Numbered from the stretch's first letter, positions 9,458-20,052 are shown. The stretch: 64,000 nt of DNA from Phymatolithon calcareum (GCA_977006965.1 OZ345357.1:3038001-3102000); one strand, 5' to 3'. Program-made: numbers and translations. Notes: generated by a model not told the origin, from the letters alone.

Positions 9458-11830
9458 ATGCGTGCACGAAACGTAGCTGTCGTGGTCGTTGGCGATTCAC
9501 CGGACTGGGTCACCGCGTCATCTCATCTGCCGGTTTTAGCGCGACACGGCGCCAGCCCAGTGAAACCATCCCCTCAGGCAAGTTCTTTCAAGCCTCGCTT
9601 TCGTCGTTGGGCACGCAATGGCATCCCGCTCTCCGAAGACGGTGCGGTGGGTCTTGCCGGCGCGCTTCCTGTCGACTTGCCATGCGATATTTTCGTCATC
9701 GCACCCGCCGGCAATATCGATGGGCTCACCAGCGTCGCCCGTCGCGATGCGCTTGACGTTGCCGAAGCTGTCGAATGCTCTCGACGGAGTGCGACGAAAC
9801 TTCGAGTTATTCTTGTTATCGATGGTGAGCTCGGGGATTCAGAATGCCGCGAATGGGCCGCATTATATCATGCAGACAGGCGTTCGTCGAAAGCGGCGGC
9901 AGCTGCTGTGTTTTTCTCACGCTCTATGATTCGTCCTAGGCATGATGGTCACGATTTCGGACGGAAACTCTGGGCCGGTGACGTTCACATTCCAGCGCGC
10001 AAGTCGAAGCGGGGGACGGGCGAAACAGATCAGCAGACGGTGCTGAATCGTGGGATACCCGGGTTTGAGCTTGTTATTTCTGCTGCTGCTCGCAAAAGAT
10101 CGGAACTTCGCCTCTTGGATTTGTTACCCATATCTGCGAAAAAGCAGGACAGTGTTCCAGCAATGTTACTAACAGTCGTTCCGCCTGGTCTAGCAATAGG
10201 CGGCTTTTTGAATTCGCAGAAAGAGCTGGAACTGCATATTACCGACGCTTGCAACGCTACAACAGGACATTTCTGCCAAGGATGGGCGGAAAGTGGAGCA
10301 TCATTGCTTTTTCGAGTAGAGAATCTCACCATGCTGTGTTTTTGGAGAAGCCGAAGCAAAAGCAAACAATCTCCCTGGATATGCGATGTGGTTCCGGTTT
10401 ACGAACTTAGCACGCCAACCGTTCTGGCACTTGACTCCGCCTCGTATCGCAAGTACGTGCTCGGAATATGCGGTCGCAGCAAGGTCTATTTTCCTTCTGC
10501 AGCGCTGGCAAGCCTCCCACTCATATCCCTCTCGACGGATGCGGAAAACGGTATCAGCTTATTTGAAGATTCTCCAGGTACGAAATGGATCGATAAAAAT
10601 GCTTTTGAGGATGCAATTGCCGTTATATCTCGAAACAAGTCGAAAGACGAACCTGCGAAGAAAGGTGCAGAAGGAGCTGCACAGAAAGTCCTGAAGCGGC
10701 GCAGCACATCATCGCTTCGCGAGCCTCCATCTTGGGATGAGGTTGCCCTTGTTGAACGCAGCGTCCTGGGAAGAAAAGAATTGTGCCGTGCTGCAACTGC
10801 ACGAAAAAGAGCGCGAAGCGGAAACTATTCCCTTGATAACCTGACGGAGCCACCACTGCCTTGGACGGGGAGGAGTACTCTGTCGGAGGATTTCAATATC
10901 TCGACGGGAGGCTACGCCAATAAGGAGCAGATGGCTACATTGCGGCAAAACCGCCAAGCGCGTTTACAAAGTATGCAAAGCTATAAAAACCGCGCAGTCC
11001 GCCAACAGCAAAATCAAACCAGAAGTGATATACCGCGAAGAAGAAGCCAAGGGACAAACATTTTTTCAAATCGTGACAATTTGCTTCGAAGCACAGCCTC
11101 CAATTCCATCTCTTCACACAGCCGTGCTCGAAGTCTCGGGTCGCACCAATGGCACGATCTGGTTGCAAAAATCCAGGACACGACAATTTTGCCGAAGCTT
11201 GAACGCCTAGATAACTTTTTCGAGCATGCCACACTGTGCAGCAGAATGAAGAGCGAACATGAATGTACGGCGTTGCAACTCCAAGGACTGCGAGTTGGTC
11301 TGGAGCGAGAGGAATGTGGCAAAGGGCAAAGCAAGTCGTTACTTGCTATGAGACACGGTGTGGAGTATGCACGGGACAGCATGGGCGTTCGCGATGCATT
11401 GTTGACGAAATATGGCCTTGAAGTCGGCCGTAGCGCTCAGGAGCATGCAACAGCATGGGGTACCGTAGGTGTGAAGGATTCACTTCGTAAGCTGAAAGCG
11501 GGCCTAAAATCTCTGCAGGAGATGCATGGCTCCCGAAGGAATGCGGAAGAGCCGATCGAACTCCTCGATACTCCTGCGATTCCCATTCCTGTTGATTCAG
11601 ACGATGAGGATGCACTGATCGGCTTGTGGGCGCGTTGTCGTGCAAGTCGTGCGTCAGCAAACTGCGATGCTCACCTGAGGGATACGGCTTTGAGTGTTGA
11701 TGGTGCTGCGACATCGGAGAGACTAGAAGACTCCGCTGAGATTTCGGCAAAGCTGGCAAGGCTCGAGCGGCAGCGTGAGGAGATTGATGAAGAGATCCGT
11801 AAACTTCGAACAAGGCTTAGGAGCCAATGA
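9458..11830 (+). CDS. Unassigned 790-residue protein with C-terminal coiled coil
   Basis: I do not recognise the family. The frame is one long exon starting at an ATG in CATCACCATGCG context. The first 130 or so residues alternate hydrophobic beta-like stretches (VAVVVVGD, IFVIAP, LRVILVIDGE) and could be a Rossmann- or vWA-like fold. The middle, about 400-560, is Arg-, Lys-, Gln- and Ser-rich and looks disordered. A Pro/Ile-rich segment followed by an acidic run (IPIPVDSDDEDALI, near residue 710) resembles a SUMO-interacting motif but is weak evidence. The last 30 residues form a charged heptad-like coiled coil (KLARLERQREEIDEEIRKL). The basic middle suggests a nuclear protein. It is followed on the same strand by the small coiled-coil gene at 12015. 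Confidence 0.85.
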   Translation: MRARNVAVVVVGDSPDWVTASSHLPVLARHGASPVKPSPQASSFKPRFRRWARNGIPLSEDGAVGLAGALPVDLPCDIFVIAPAGNIDGLTSVARRDALDVAEAVECSRRSATKLRVILVIDGELGDSECREWAALYHADRRSSKAAAAAVFFSRSMIRPRHDGHDFGRKLWAGDVHIPARKSKRGTGETDQQTVLNRGIPGFELVISAAARKRSELRLLDLLPISAKKQDSVPAMLLTVVPPGLAIGGFLNSQKELELHITDACNATTGHFCQGWAESGASLLFRVENLTMLCFWRSRSKSKQSPWICDVVPVYELSTPTVLALDSASYRKYVLGICGRSKVYFPSAALASLPLISLSTDAENGISLFEDSPGTKWIDKNAFEDAIAVISRNKSKDEPAKKGAEGAAQKVLKRRSTSSLREPPSWDEVALVERSVLGRKELCRAATARKRARSGNYSLDNLTEPPLPWTGRSTLSEDFNISTGGYANKEQMATLRQNRQARLQSMQSYKNRAVRQQQNQTRSDIPRRRSQGTNIFSNRDNLLRSTASNSISSHSRARSLGSHQWHDLVAKIQDTTILPKLERLDNFFEHATLCSRMKSEHECTALQLQGLRVGLEREECGKGQSKSLLAMRHGVEYARDSMGVRDALLTKYGLEVGRSAQEHATAWGTVGVKDSLRKLKAGLKSLQEMHGSRRNAEEPIELLDTPAIPIPVDSDDEDALIGLWARCRASRASANCDAHLRDTALSVDGAATSERLEDSAEISAKLARLERQREEIDEEIRKLRTRLRSQ

Positions 11831-12014
11831 AGAGATAGTGCCGAGTGCGGGGTGAGGAAAACGAAAAAGATACTTGATATTTATTTCTAAAGCATTCAGG
11901 ACGGGATTCGAAACGAAATCTCGCATGTCTCAGCTGTATAAATACTGTCGTGGCATTTAGTTCCTCTTTCTGCTGGCTTTCTTACAGACCAGACACCATT
12001 CGTTGAAGTGCAAC

Positions 12015-12481
12015 ATGGCATCTTCACACCAAAAAGCCTTTGAAGATCTCTTGGAGAAGATTGAAGGGATGAAACAACTCATGAAGGACTACGACGAGAG
12101 TATGGCAACGGAGATTGAAACAGCCGTTCGCAATGCACTCCTTGAGCTTGATCGCATCGACTCAAAATTGAAGGTACTAGTAGGGTGTTTCTTTTGGCTG
12201 CAACGTGCTTCCCTTCTCGAGATAGTGCTAACCTTGGTTGCCATGACTTGGATGCTTTCATGTAGGACACTGAAAAAACGCTGAACTCTAACGCAGGGGA
12301 CATCAAGACTGCGCTCGAAAAGCTTGATGCGTCCATAGCACATCTGGTGATATTGACAGCTGGGCAGCAAACAAAGATGACTGTCCCCTCCAGTAAGAAC
12401 AACGTCCTCAAGCAGAACAAGATCTTGAAGAATCGGGTATCGACTTCATCACCGGGAGGAAAGGATGCAAATGAGACCTAG
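12015..12481 (+). CDS. Small coiled-coil protein, two exons
   Basis: Exons 12015-12173 and 12266-12481 are separated by a 92 bp GT-AG intron (GTACTAG...TGTAG) in phase 0 and give a 124-residue product. I do not recognise a family. Almost all of exon 1 and the first half of exon 2 are predicted helical with heptad-like spacing (FEDLLEKIEGMKQLMKDY, ALLELDRIDSKLK, DIKTALEKLDASIAHL); the last 40 residues are Lys-, Asn- and Ser-rich and probably disordered. Size and composition resemble subunits of small helical-bundle complexes, but I cannot name one. The ATG is in AACATGG context. The gene converges with TCF25, stop codons about 170 bp apart. Confidence 0.75.
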
Positions 12482-12651
12482 GGATACTTTTCGCATGCGT
12501 TTCCTATGTTCGCGACCGGCTCCCATTCTGCGGAAGGCCACGCTTTAATTACTATAGTTGCACACTCGGAAGAATACTAAACGATATTGCCTTCTTCTCT
12601 TGCCTTCCTCTTTGGAAGAAGCTACCGTCGCTGGACTTACTCATTAATGCA

Positions 12652-14784
12652 TTATCTGTCATTGGGTGGATCAGGATCGCCATTACCGTTTCGCTCGCGG
12701 GCGCCACCTCTGTCTGGAAGAATGTTGAGATTCTCCAGCATCTCCCACATTGCATCTAGGGTCTGTCCGCCGCTTGGAGCAGCTGCGGCATCGTTCGCAG
12801 CATCGCCAACATTGCGCCACGGGAGGAAGCTTTGCATAAATTCTCGCACAGCTTCCGTTGTGGTAATTGGCCTAGTGGGCCGCTCTCCCACCGGGCCGTT
12901 GTCCGCAAGCAAATCTGCTGGTAGATTAACATTTCCGTCAGCAAAGTCTGCCACTTGAACCGCGCGATACAGACCCTTGATGCCCAACCACTGCCCGGCA
13001 TCAACTCGCAACTGCGTCGCCTTGGCATTACGCTCGTCCTTGTCCCCTGCATCGAAAATTTCCGTCGCCGCGATTGCAGCTTTATGCAACACGGCTTTCG
13101 ATTCGCCCGCCTTCCACAGCAGATTACTTCGTTCAGCGTACACCCGACACATGCGATACAACACACCGTCAAATCCATCGCCTTGTGCCCTTGAGAAAAG
13201 TTGATGCGAACTCCAACTCCCACCAGAGTCTTTCGACGCAGCAAGCAATGGTCGCAGTGCCATTGGGAAAGCAAGCAATGAATTTGTTAGAACTTCAAGT
13301 GGAGATATACTTGAATTAGCGAATTCTGACACTTTTTCGCTTTCGTCTTTGCCATTTGCTTTCCCCTTCTTCTTCTTCTTCCTTACAGCACTTGAGCGAT
13401 GACCGGTATTCTGAGCCCCATTTTGCAAAGAAAACACAGCAAGCGCGCCACTAAACGCAAAATTGGGGAAATACTCGAGTGGAATTAGTTTGAAATCGCG
13501 CTGCATGGTGCATATCCATTCGTATTCCTCACTGAGCAGAGCTAAAGAGTCGATAGTCATCAAAATTCCCATCGGGTCATTCTCCGGGTCAAAGTTAAGA
13601 ACCAGTTTCGAAATCTCCAACGCCGTTCTGTGCAGTCCTCGACGCGTCAACAATTGGGCGTACCTAAACAAGGCAATATAAATCGCCTTATTTTCAGGTA
13701 CCTCAAATCGAAGCCGACAATCCCCTTGGAAAGGTTTAAAGGCCATGTTCCACGCAGACTCCAAAACATGCAGTGCTCGCTCAATTTGCTCAGCTGCCCT
13801 GTCCAACTCGCCCATTTGTCTGTGCACTTCTGCCAGCTGAATCAAAGAGTCCACATGAAAAGGGCATCTCGCCGCCAAGGTTGCGAGGTTATTCACATCG
13901 TGTGTTGCAACAATGGATTTATAATGGCGCTGAATTTTTTCATAATCGCCCTCGTGCTGGTACCGAAAATAACGAATGCCATTCTCGCATGTTGGAGCAT
14001 CCTTGTCGACAACCATAGAAAGGCCTGGGGCTTGCGAGAACCAGCCTTCTCGCGGATTAACCAGAGACAGCTTGCGTCGAATATGAGATCTCGGCGGTAC
14101 ACGTCTCTGCCCTCGGCCTCTGCGCTGGGCGCGGTTTGCCATTTCTTGCTCTTCGTTCCGCCTCTCCGCTTCCACCACCTTGAAACCAAACAGCTTCTTA
14201 AGCTCGGAGTCGGCAGAAAGAAGGCGCGGCTCGACGCTCATTGCGCTCAACGACGTTATCAGAGCTGAGTTGCTGGCAGCGTTACTTTTAGCTTCCTCCG
14301 CTCGTCGCTCCACCGCTATCTCCCGAATTTCTTTGAATACTTCATTGGCTTCCGACCTGAATTTCTCGTCGTCTGTCTTTCGAAAATATTCGTCAGGAAT
14401 ACTTAAAAATTCGTCATCATTATAGGTCTGTTCACCTGTCGTGGAGTCGCCGACGAGGGCATCCCAATCTGCATCGATTTCTTTGGATATGCCGTTCGTC
14501 TTCGATGCATTCTTGCGCTTTTTCCGCTTCTTCTTCTTCTGAGGTCGCGTTTCCTTAACATCAGCTTCTACATTTTCAACAGGGGTTTGCACTTTTTCTT
14601 CCTCGGCGTTTTCATCCAGCAAGTCTTCCTCAACTTCATCATCTGACCCTACCAACAGATCAAATCGGTTGGCAATCGCCGGTTTCAACTCGTAGTCTGA
14701 CTCGGCTTCGCTGCTCTCGTCGTCCTTCGAGTCGGGGTTGTATTGTTGATTGTGGTCACCAGCTGGAAATCCAGAATTTTCCAT
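12652..14784 (-). CDS. TCF25: TCF25 / Rqc1 family protein
   Basis: TCF25 (Nulp1; Rqc1 in yeast) is the ribosome-quality-control factor that works with the E3 ligase Listerin on stalled 60S-nascent chain complexes. The 710-residue single-exon protein shows the family layout: an acidic N-terminus, a Lys-rich stretch (KKKKRKKRK, near residue 90), then the conserved core with FRYQHEGDYEKIQ, PFHVDSLIQLAEVHRQMGE and helical TPR-like repeats running to LLSEEYEWI. A second short basic run (RKKKKKGK) lies in the middle of the core. The C-terminal 100 residues are variable and end in a polar Gly/Asn/Asp tail. I take the ATG at 14784 (AACCATGG); the frame extends 8 codons upstream without an ATG. It is divergent from the RRM gene. 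Confidence 0.9.
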   Translation of the reverse strand: MENSGFPAGDHNQQYNPDSKDDESSEAESDYELKPAIANRFDLLVGSDDEVEEDLLDENAEEEKVQTPVENVEADVKETRPQKKKKRKKRKNASKTNGISKEIDADWDALVGDSTTGEQTYNDDEFLSIPDEYFRKTDDEKFRSEANEVFKEIREIAVERRAEEAKSNAASNSALITSLSAMSVEPRLLSADSELKKLFGFKVVEAERRNEEQEMANRAQRRGRGQRRVPPRSHIRRKLSLVNPREGWFSQAPGLSMVVDKDAPTCENGIRYFRYQHEGDYEKIQRHYKSIVATHDVNNLATLAARCPFHVDSLIQLAEVHRQMGELDRAAEQIERALHVLESAWNMAFKPFQGDCRLRFEVPENKAIYIALFRYAQLLTRRGLHRTALEISKLVLNFDPENDPMGILMTIDSLALLSEEYEWICTMQRDFKLIPLEYFPNFAFSGALAVFSLQNGAQNTGHRSSAVRKKKKKGKANGKDESEKVSEFANSSISPLEVLTNSLLAFPMALRPLLAASKDSGGSWSSHQLFSRAQGDGFDGVLYRMCRVYAERSNLLWKAGESKAVLHKAAIAATEIFDAGDKDERNAKATQLRVDAGQWLGIKGLYRAVQVADFADGNVNLPADLLADNGPVGERPTRPITTTEAVREFMQSFLPWRNVGDAANDAAAAPSGGQTLDAMWEMLENLNILPDRGGARERNGNGDPDPPNDR

Positions 14785-15175
14785 GGTTGCGCTAGTTTTT
14801 CCCGCCAACGCCCTGAAATCGACTGCTGTGTTTCAAATTCTCGTCAATAAGCGGTCAGGGCCGTACAGGAGGCGAGGCTGTCTCTGCCACGACAAGGGTT
14901 AGTGAGATAATCGGCCAACTTGTCAAGCAGTCTCGGCCAGCACAGAATCTCTGTCAAAAACGAAAGTGGTGCTACTTACAGTAACTACCCAATTCATTAT
15001 TTTTAAAATTTCTTGGAACTGTCTAGATTCATACAATATTATGAAAAATAGACGTTCGTCGTGCTTCATGATGAAGTGAAGGTGGCCTATCGATACCAAT
15101 CCAGGCACGAGTAATAAAAAACCTTATCGTTTCCTCTGCGCTTCTTGGCGCTCAAGTTTCGGAGAAAGTACCATA
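14785..15175. promoter_or_regulatory. Divergent intergenic space TCF25 / RRM gene
   Basis: These 391 bp separate two genes transcribed away from each other. The half next to the RRM gene is AT-rich (TTATTTTTAAAATTT near 14996) and holds a TACAGTA at about 14980. I see no obvious TATA box at a fixed distance from either start. Confidence 0.35.
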
Positions 15176-15514
15176 ATGTCGGGAAGGCATTTGTATGTCT
15201 CTGGTCTGGAAAGCCGTGTAACAAGTGAGGCTCTGCATGCAGCATTTATTCCGTATGGTGATATAGAAGACGTACACGTCCCTGTGAATTCAGGCACTGG
15301 GCTCAACAAGGGATTTGGATTTGTCACGTTTGAGCTTACGGATGATGCAGCGGAAGCGAAAGACAATTTACATGATGCCGAGCTCTTTGGAAAACGCATT
15401 CGGGTACAACTGGCCCGTTCGGTGGACAAGCATGTGCCAGGAAGAGCGATTTGGGCCGCTGACGCAATTGCCGCTGAAGGTGAAGCGAGCAATGGTATTG
15501 CCGTAGACCAGTAG
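15176..15514 (+). CDS. Cyclophilin-E-type RRM protein without cyclophilin domain
   Basis: RNA-binding protein of 112 residues. A single RRM spans about residues 4-82, with RNP2 LYVSGL and RNP1 KGFGFVTF. The phrase LHAAFIPYGDIEDVHVP followed by ELFGKRIRVQLA is typical of the N-terminal RRM of cyclophilin E (PPIE/CYP33), a spliceosome-associated prolyl isomerase. The segment after the RRM (PGRAIWAADAIA) matches the linker Trp region that in PPIE leads into the isomerase. Here the protein stops about 20 residues later, and no cyclophilin sequence follows because the convergent gene begins 5 bp after the stop. It is either a genuine stand-alone RRM family member or a partner whose isomerase is encoded elsewhere. 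Confidence 0.88.
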   Translation: MSGRHLYVSGLESRVTSEALHAAFIPYGDIEDVHVPVNSGTGLNKGFGFVTFELTDDAAEAKDNLHDAELFGKRIRVQLARSVDKHVPGRAIWAADAIAAEGEASNGIAVDQ

Positions 15515-15519
15515 TATCA

Positions 15520-18500
15520 TTACGCACTTGCAGTGTCAGATGTTATCGAATTTCGGAATATTATAATCCGCGGCACATACGTCGAGAGGGCAGGGTCGGA
15601 AGACGCGATGTCGATTGATGCTTCAGCCCAACGCTTTGCGTCTGCTTTCCGGCTGGTTCGTCCCAGCATTTGTGCGCGGTCCCATGCCAGTGCCGCGAGC
15701 CAGCGGCGCTCATCGCTGGGATACTGATCGCCTTTCTCCTTGATCAAGCCTGCAGCCCTTGAAAACGCTTTGAATGACTGATTGCCAGACTCGCCGCGTG
15801 CAATTTCAGTGTTAATAAGTTCCCTAAGAGTGACTGCGACCTCGGCAATATCAGCGTTTGTCGAGCTCAGCCTATGGTCAACAGCTCTGTGCAGCAGTGA
15901 TGTTGCCATCTGATTCCTCCGAGCTCTGCTCTCGCTGCTTACGCGTGCAGTCATTTCGGTGTGGTCCAAACATACTGCTGCGAGCTGTTCCAGAATTCTG
16001 GCATTGGAGCTCGAATCCTGACACACTGTTGCAACACAACATGCAAGCGCATCGTCGTCCCCGAGTGCCACAAAGCAACGTGCCTGCAGGAGAACCAGCA
16101 ACTGATTTATTGGGTCCGATCCCGAAGACGCCCCCGAAGGCAGTGCCTGGGAAAGAGAGTTGGCCTCGTCTAACCGCTTTCTGGCGTGCTGCAATGCTTC
16201 AGTGTTCTTGTCGTCATTTTCAATGATTGAAATGGCCGCCATAATCCTTGAAATGCGTCTAGAGTTATGAACTTCTTGAGTTGCTTCCCGAAAAGAGCTG
16301 AGGTCGTGGCACAGGTCAAAAAATAGGGTCCACAAGCCATGCATACCCCGTTGGCCAGCATCTCTTCCGCAATTCCATGCAGCGTCGGCCAAGTATTTAA
16401 GCGATGTCTCCCTCCTGTCTTTGTCTTGGCCGAACACAACATCGATCCCTAACGTATGAATTCCGTTCAAGCCAGCTTCCAAACCTGATGATATGCTGCT
16501 GAGAATGTCTGGGGATGTGTCAAATCCATCAGAAGCATTGTCTGTGGAGTCTGGCAAATCACTTTTGGCATCGCCACTTGCCATCCCTTTGTTAAGAATG
16601 CTGATGAAAGAGACAAGGACAGAGCCAAAGAATCCAGGGTGAGGTCTTTCAGAGGACTCCAATAACGTCTTTCGAAGGGATTCATGCGACATTTCCAAAA
16701 CGCATTTTAATGCGGAGAGCACTGCGTCCGCAGAGCCGACATCTTGAGCTGCACAAGCCGCCTCCGCTAGACTTCCGGCATCAAAGTAGGAAATGTCAGC
16801 GCTGGCTTTCTGCATTTCCGCAGAGGCAAGGTCTGGTCGGCCTTGAATAAGATAAGCGCGGAACAGCAGAAGACGAGCGGCGAAGTCATCAGGATCAATA
16901 TCGCGAGCTCTCTTGGCATTCGCTATCGCGGCGGTAATAAGGGACTGCCTGTCAGGGCTCGAATCGTCTTCAGCATCATTCGTTACTTCTTGTGCTTGCT
17001 CGGTTGTCGTTACGTGGCATACGGCGCACGAAGCTAATAATCGGCATATCGCTGCTTCATTTTCCGAGACAATGCCTGCTTGATTGTCGCCGTTTTGGTC
17101 AGCATTCACTGTTTGCATCTTGTTCGTAATTCGTAGAGCTTTATCCAGCAGCACTGTTGCTGATGAAAAGTCTTTCCTATCGGCAAGGGCACATCCGGAA
17201 GAGAGTGCAATCGCAGACCATCTACAATAATGGTCTTGAGGAGAAGTTTCGGGCGTTTCGGTTTCCGGCAAAACATCAGTCGTTTGATCTGAATGGTGAA
17301 TAATGAGTTCAAAGCATTGGTCCAAGACTTGAATGGCTTCTGCTGTTCGCCCCAGGGCAATAAGACTCTCAAAATATCTTGGTCCAACAGTTGTCAGCAG
17401 TGCTGCAGTATCGGCCGAAAATCGTGTGAATATGGCTTTATAACCCACAATCGCTTCTGCCAGTAACTGCGCATCTGCAACCAATCCAACAGACGCCATA
17501 CACACGTCCAAGGTAGACTCGCCGTCTTCTAATATAGAGGACAGCAGTGCTTTCGCGTTCGAAGCCCTTGTGACAACAGCTATCTTCAGAAGCAAATACG
17601 CACCGACAGCGTCGTGGTATATAGTTTCCGCCTTCTCCATTAACCTTTTGGCTTCCTCAAACTTGTTCATTGCAAGCAAGCAAATCGCTGATAGGCGAGC
17701 CGTTTTAGCCTGCTTTTCAAGATCCTTCGAGCCCTCTTTGGCACCCTCACGTGTCTCAAAAGATCGAGTAAGCCAATCGAGAGCACGTGAAGTTTCTTTG
17801 GCTTGGTACAGGAACAATCCGAAGTTGTATTCCACGGATGCCAAGTATTCAACTTCCTCAGGAAGCTGGTTAAGGTGCTTTCGAGCTTCGCTTACGAGCT
17901 GTTCAGCAACGGAATGCTCCCCTCTCTCCCAAGCACATTCGGCGCGACCAAGAAGAAGATCGAATACAGCTCTTGACAATGCTCGGCTGCTGTGGTTTGA
18001 ACGTTTCGCGGATTCTATTGCAGATTGTTGAAACTCTGTGGCTTTCTGGTAGCAAACCTCCGCCATATCAATGTCCGACAGCTCCGATGCATATTTCTTT
18101 CCACATGCCGTGTAAAATTTGAGCAAACTGACATCGTCAATGTCGAAACGAGCGCTAATTCCGCCTAGAACCGTGATTGCCATGTAAATGCAATCTGCAG
18201 CTACATGACGAACCTTGACTATGACTTCCACGTTGTCCTTCTCGGTTGAATTGCAATCCAATGCTATGACGCTGTTCCACATAGAGACACCTGGAAGTTC
18301 GCGTATACAGAGTTGTCAGTTTCAAGGTAGCTGTACAGGGAAGTCATGAAAAGGAAAACACTCTGTCTTCACACCTGCCGCCAAAAGTCGTTCTGCGTCA
18401 TCGCGCGAGCTGAGAGCAGTCAAGGAGTTCAATATTCCAGAGATGCGCTGTGGAAATGCAGGAGAAACCGATTCGGCTGAGTTCTCCTTTGCTGCATTCT

Positions 18501-18576
18501 CCAGCAACAAAGACGACTCGTCCAATTGCTTTAGACTATTAGATGCCCGAATGCGCTCCTCCCCGGCAGTCTCCAT
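15520..18576 (-). CDS. ZIP4: SPO22/ZIP4/TEX11-type meiotic TPR protein, two exons
   Basis: SPO22/ZIP4 (TEX11 in mammals) is a TPR scaffold of the ZMM group that promotes class I crossovers and synapsis. Exons are 18375-18576 and 15520-18290, with an 84 bp intron in phase 1 (donor GTGTGAAG, acceptor TTCCAG), giving about 990 residues, a normal length. Family hallmarks are VSMWNSVIAL, IVKVRHVAADCIYMA, ELSDIDMAEVCYQKA, and VEYNFGLFLYQ followed by ALDWLTRSFE in the first third, and AWNCGRDAGQRGMHGLW in the last third. The remainder is helical repeats. The start ATG at 18576 has context AACCATGG. The 3' end lies 5 bp from the stop of the convergent RRM gene, so the two 3' UTRs must overlap. A different intron placement that keeps phase would change only a few residues. 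Confidence 0.83.
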
Positions 18577-19233
18577 GGTTGCCCGTGTTTGGTTTTTGCC
18601 GTGAGTAATGCGGCAGGGGTGCTTTATCTGTTTTGCTTGAGGTGCAAGGGTCAATGTGTACGTTTCGTTTCGACCTGGCTTCAACGAGGTTATTTTGCTT
18701 ACGTTTAAAAAGTCTTTGGCTTTCGCTTCAGGTGGCTTCCCAGTCGAAAAAATAATGCTAATCAGCTTCGTCTACTTGATTGTGGACAAGAGCACTTGAA
18801 GATGACTTTTGCCAAAGGCAACAAATCATTGCCACCTCTGTCAAGGGAAGATAGGTGAACATAGTCAGTGGAGACCATTGTACTTACTTCATGTTCCCGA
18901 CAATACAGTATGTGTGTTGTCGGAGGCTCTGTCGGAAGAGCACAATAGACAACATGTATGAAACTACAGTTATGTACGTTATAGAATTGATAGCGCTCGA
19001 GTGTCAAAATTGAGCCCGAGATCTCAACGTTTGTAGCACATCTGATTGGTCCTATGATGCGAAGGAGCACATTCGGTTGCAATGCTGTATGAATCGAACA
19101 TCCTGAGGCTTTCAACCGTATCCACAAAGCGTCCGGACAGGGAAATGTGTTCTTGACCCTTAGGGCTTGACGAGTTATCTACCGTTAGTCGGTCATTGCT
19201 TGAATATTGAATGTCCTTAACGGAAGAAGGGCA
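18577..19233. other. Intergenic space, 657 bp
   Basis: Lies between the divergently transcribed ZIP4-like and sterol oxidase genes, so it should hold two promoters. It contains one TACAGTA (about 18904). Frames running through it on the reverse strand overlap one another and have no family match. Confidence 0.4.
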
Positions 19234-20052
19234 ATGCTGGCCGAGGTGTTCTTTATCGTCGCACTGTGTGGCACACCCACTTTGAACCCAACATGGCAGT
19301 GGCTGTGCGACACATTCTCGGAGTACAACATGTTCGTTTGGGGATGTTTTCTGTCTCAAATATTCGGTTACTTTCTGGGCTGTGCTCCTTATCTCCTCCT
19401 GGATTACACTCGAACAAGAGGATCGCGTAAGTACAAGGTTCAAGAATCCAGCTATCCTACTCGCACGGATGCTCTTTATACAACAAAAGAAATGCTTGTT
19501 TCTTTTACAACCGTTGTACTACCAATGCTTCTCGTCGGCGGGTTCGTGATTCGCGATATCGGCATCACCCGCGATGGTCCCATTCCGTCATGGACCACAG
19601 TCGCAGTGCAAATTATGTATTTCTTTCTTGTGGAAGACTTCTTGAACTACTGGTTGCATCGTCTGCTTCACTTGCCCTGGTTCTACCGCCACATTCATTC
19701 TGTACATCATACGTACACCGCACCGTTTGCGATTGCAGCGGCGTACGCTCATCCGGCGGAAGTCGTCATCCTCGCCATTCCTACTTTTGCTGGTCCTGCG
19801 ATTATCGGGCCTCATCTATACACCCTCATGGTATGGCAGGTGATGCGCAACTACGAGGCCATTGATATTCACTCCGGGTACGAGCTTCCATTGGGCTTTA
19901 AGCAGCTGTTACCCGGTTATGCGGGCACTGCACATCATGATTATCACCACTACATGCATTCTGGCAACTTTGCCTCTGTGTTTACCTGGTGTGATCGATT
20001 GTATGGAACACATCTGGGATACGAGCGTTTCGTTGAGAAGCGCATTCTGTAG
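19234..20052 (+). CDS. ERG25: C-4 methylsterol oxidase (ERG25/SMO family)
   Basis: Membrane-bound non-haem di-iron oxygenase of sterol synthesis that oxidises the C-4 methyl group of 4-methylsterols in the ER. The 272-residue protein carries the fatty-acid-hydroxylase histidine clusters: HRLLH at 142-146, HSVHH at 155-159 and HHDYHH at 234-239. Hydrophobic segments near the N-terminus, at about 85-105, 125-140 and 180-200 give the usual multi-pass topology. The sequence is closer to methylsterol oxidases than to C-5 sterol desaturases (WFYRHIHSVHHTYTAPF). The first ATG in frame is 19234; the frame is open 9 codons upstream without an ATG. I see no C-terminal dilysine signal of clear form (the protein ends VEKRIL). 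Confidence 0.9.
   Translation: MLAEVFFIVALCGTPTLNPTWQWLCDTFSEYNMFVWGCFLSQIFGYFLGCAPYLLLDYTRTRGSRKYKVQESSYPTRTDALYTTKEMLVSFTTVVLPMLLVGGFVIRDIGITRDGPIPSWTTVAVQIMYFFLVEDFLNYWLHRLLHLPWFYRHIHSVHHTYTAPFAIAAAYAHPAEVVILAIPTFAGPAIIGPHLYTLMVWQVMRNYEAIDIHSGYELPLGFKQLLPGYAGTAHHDYHHYMHSGNFASVFTWCDRLYGTHLGYERFVEKRIL

Noticed and set aside
13630-14268. 212-codon frame antisense to TCF25
   Set aside because: Shadow of a well-supported gene; the translation is a random-looking mix.
18322-18684. Reading the ZIP4-like exon 1 straight on to its own stop
   Set aside because: The frame stops after an apparent donor GTGTGAAG; splicing to 18290 restores phase and gives the family start of the second exon.
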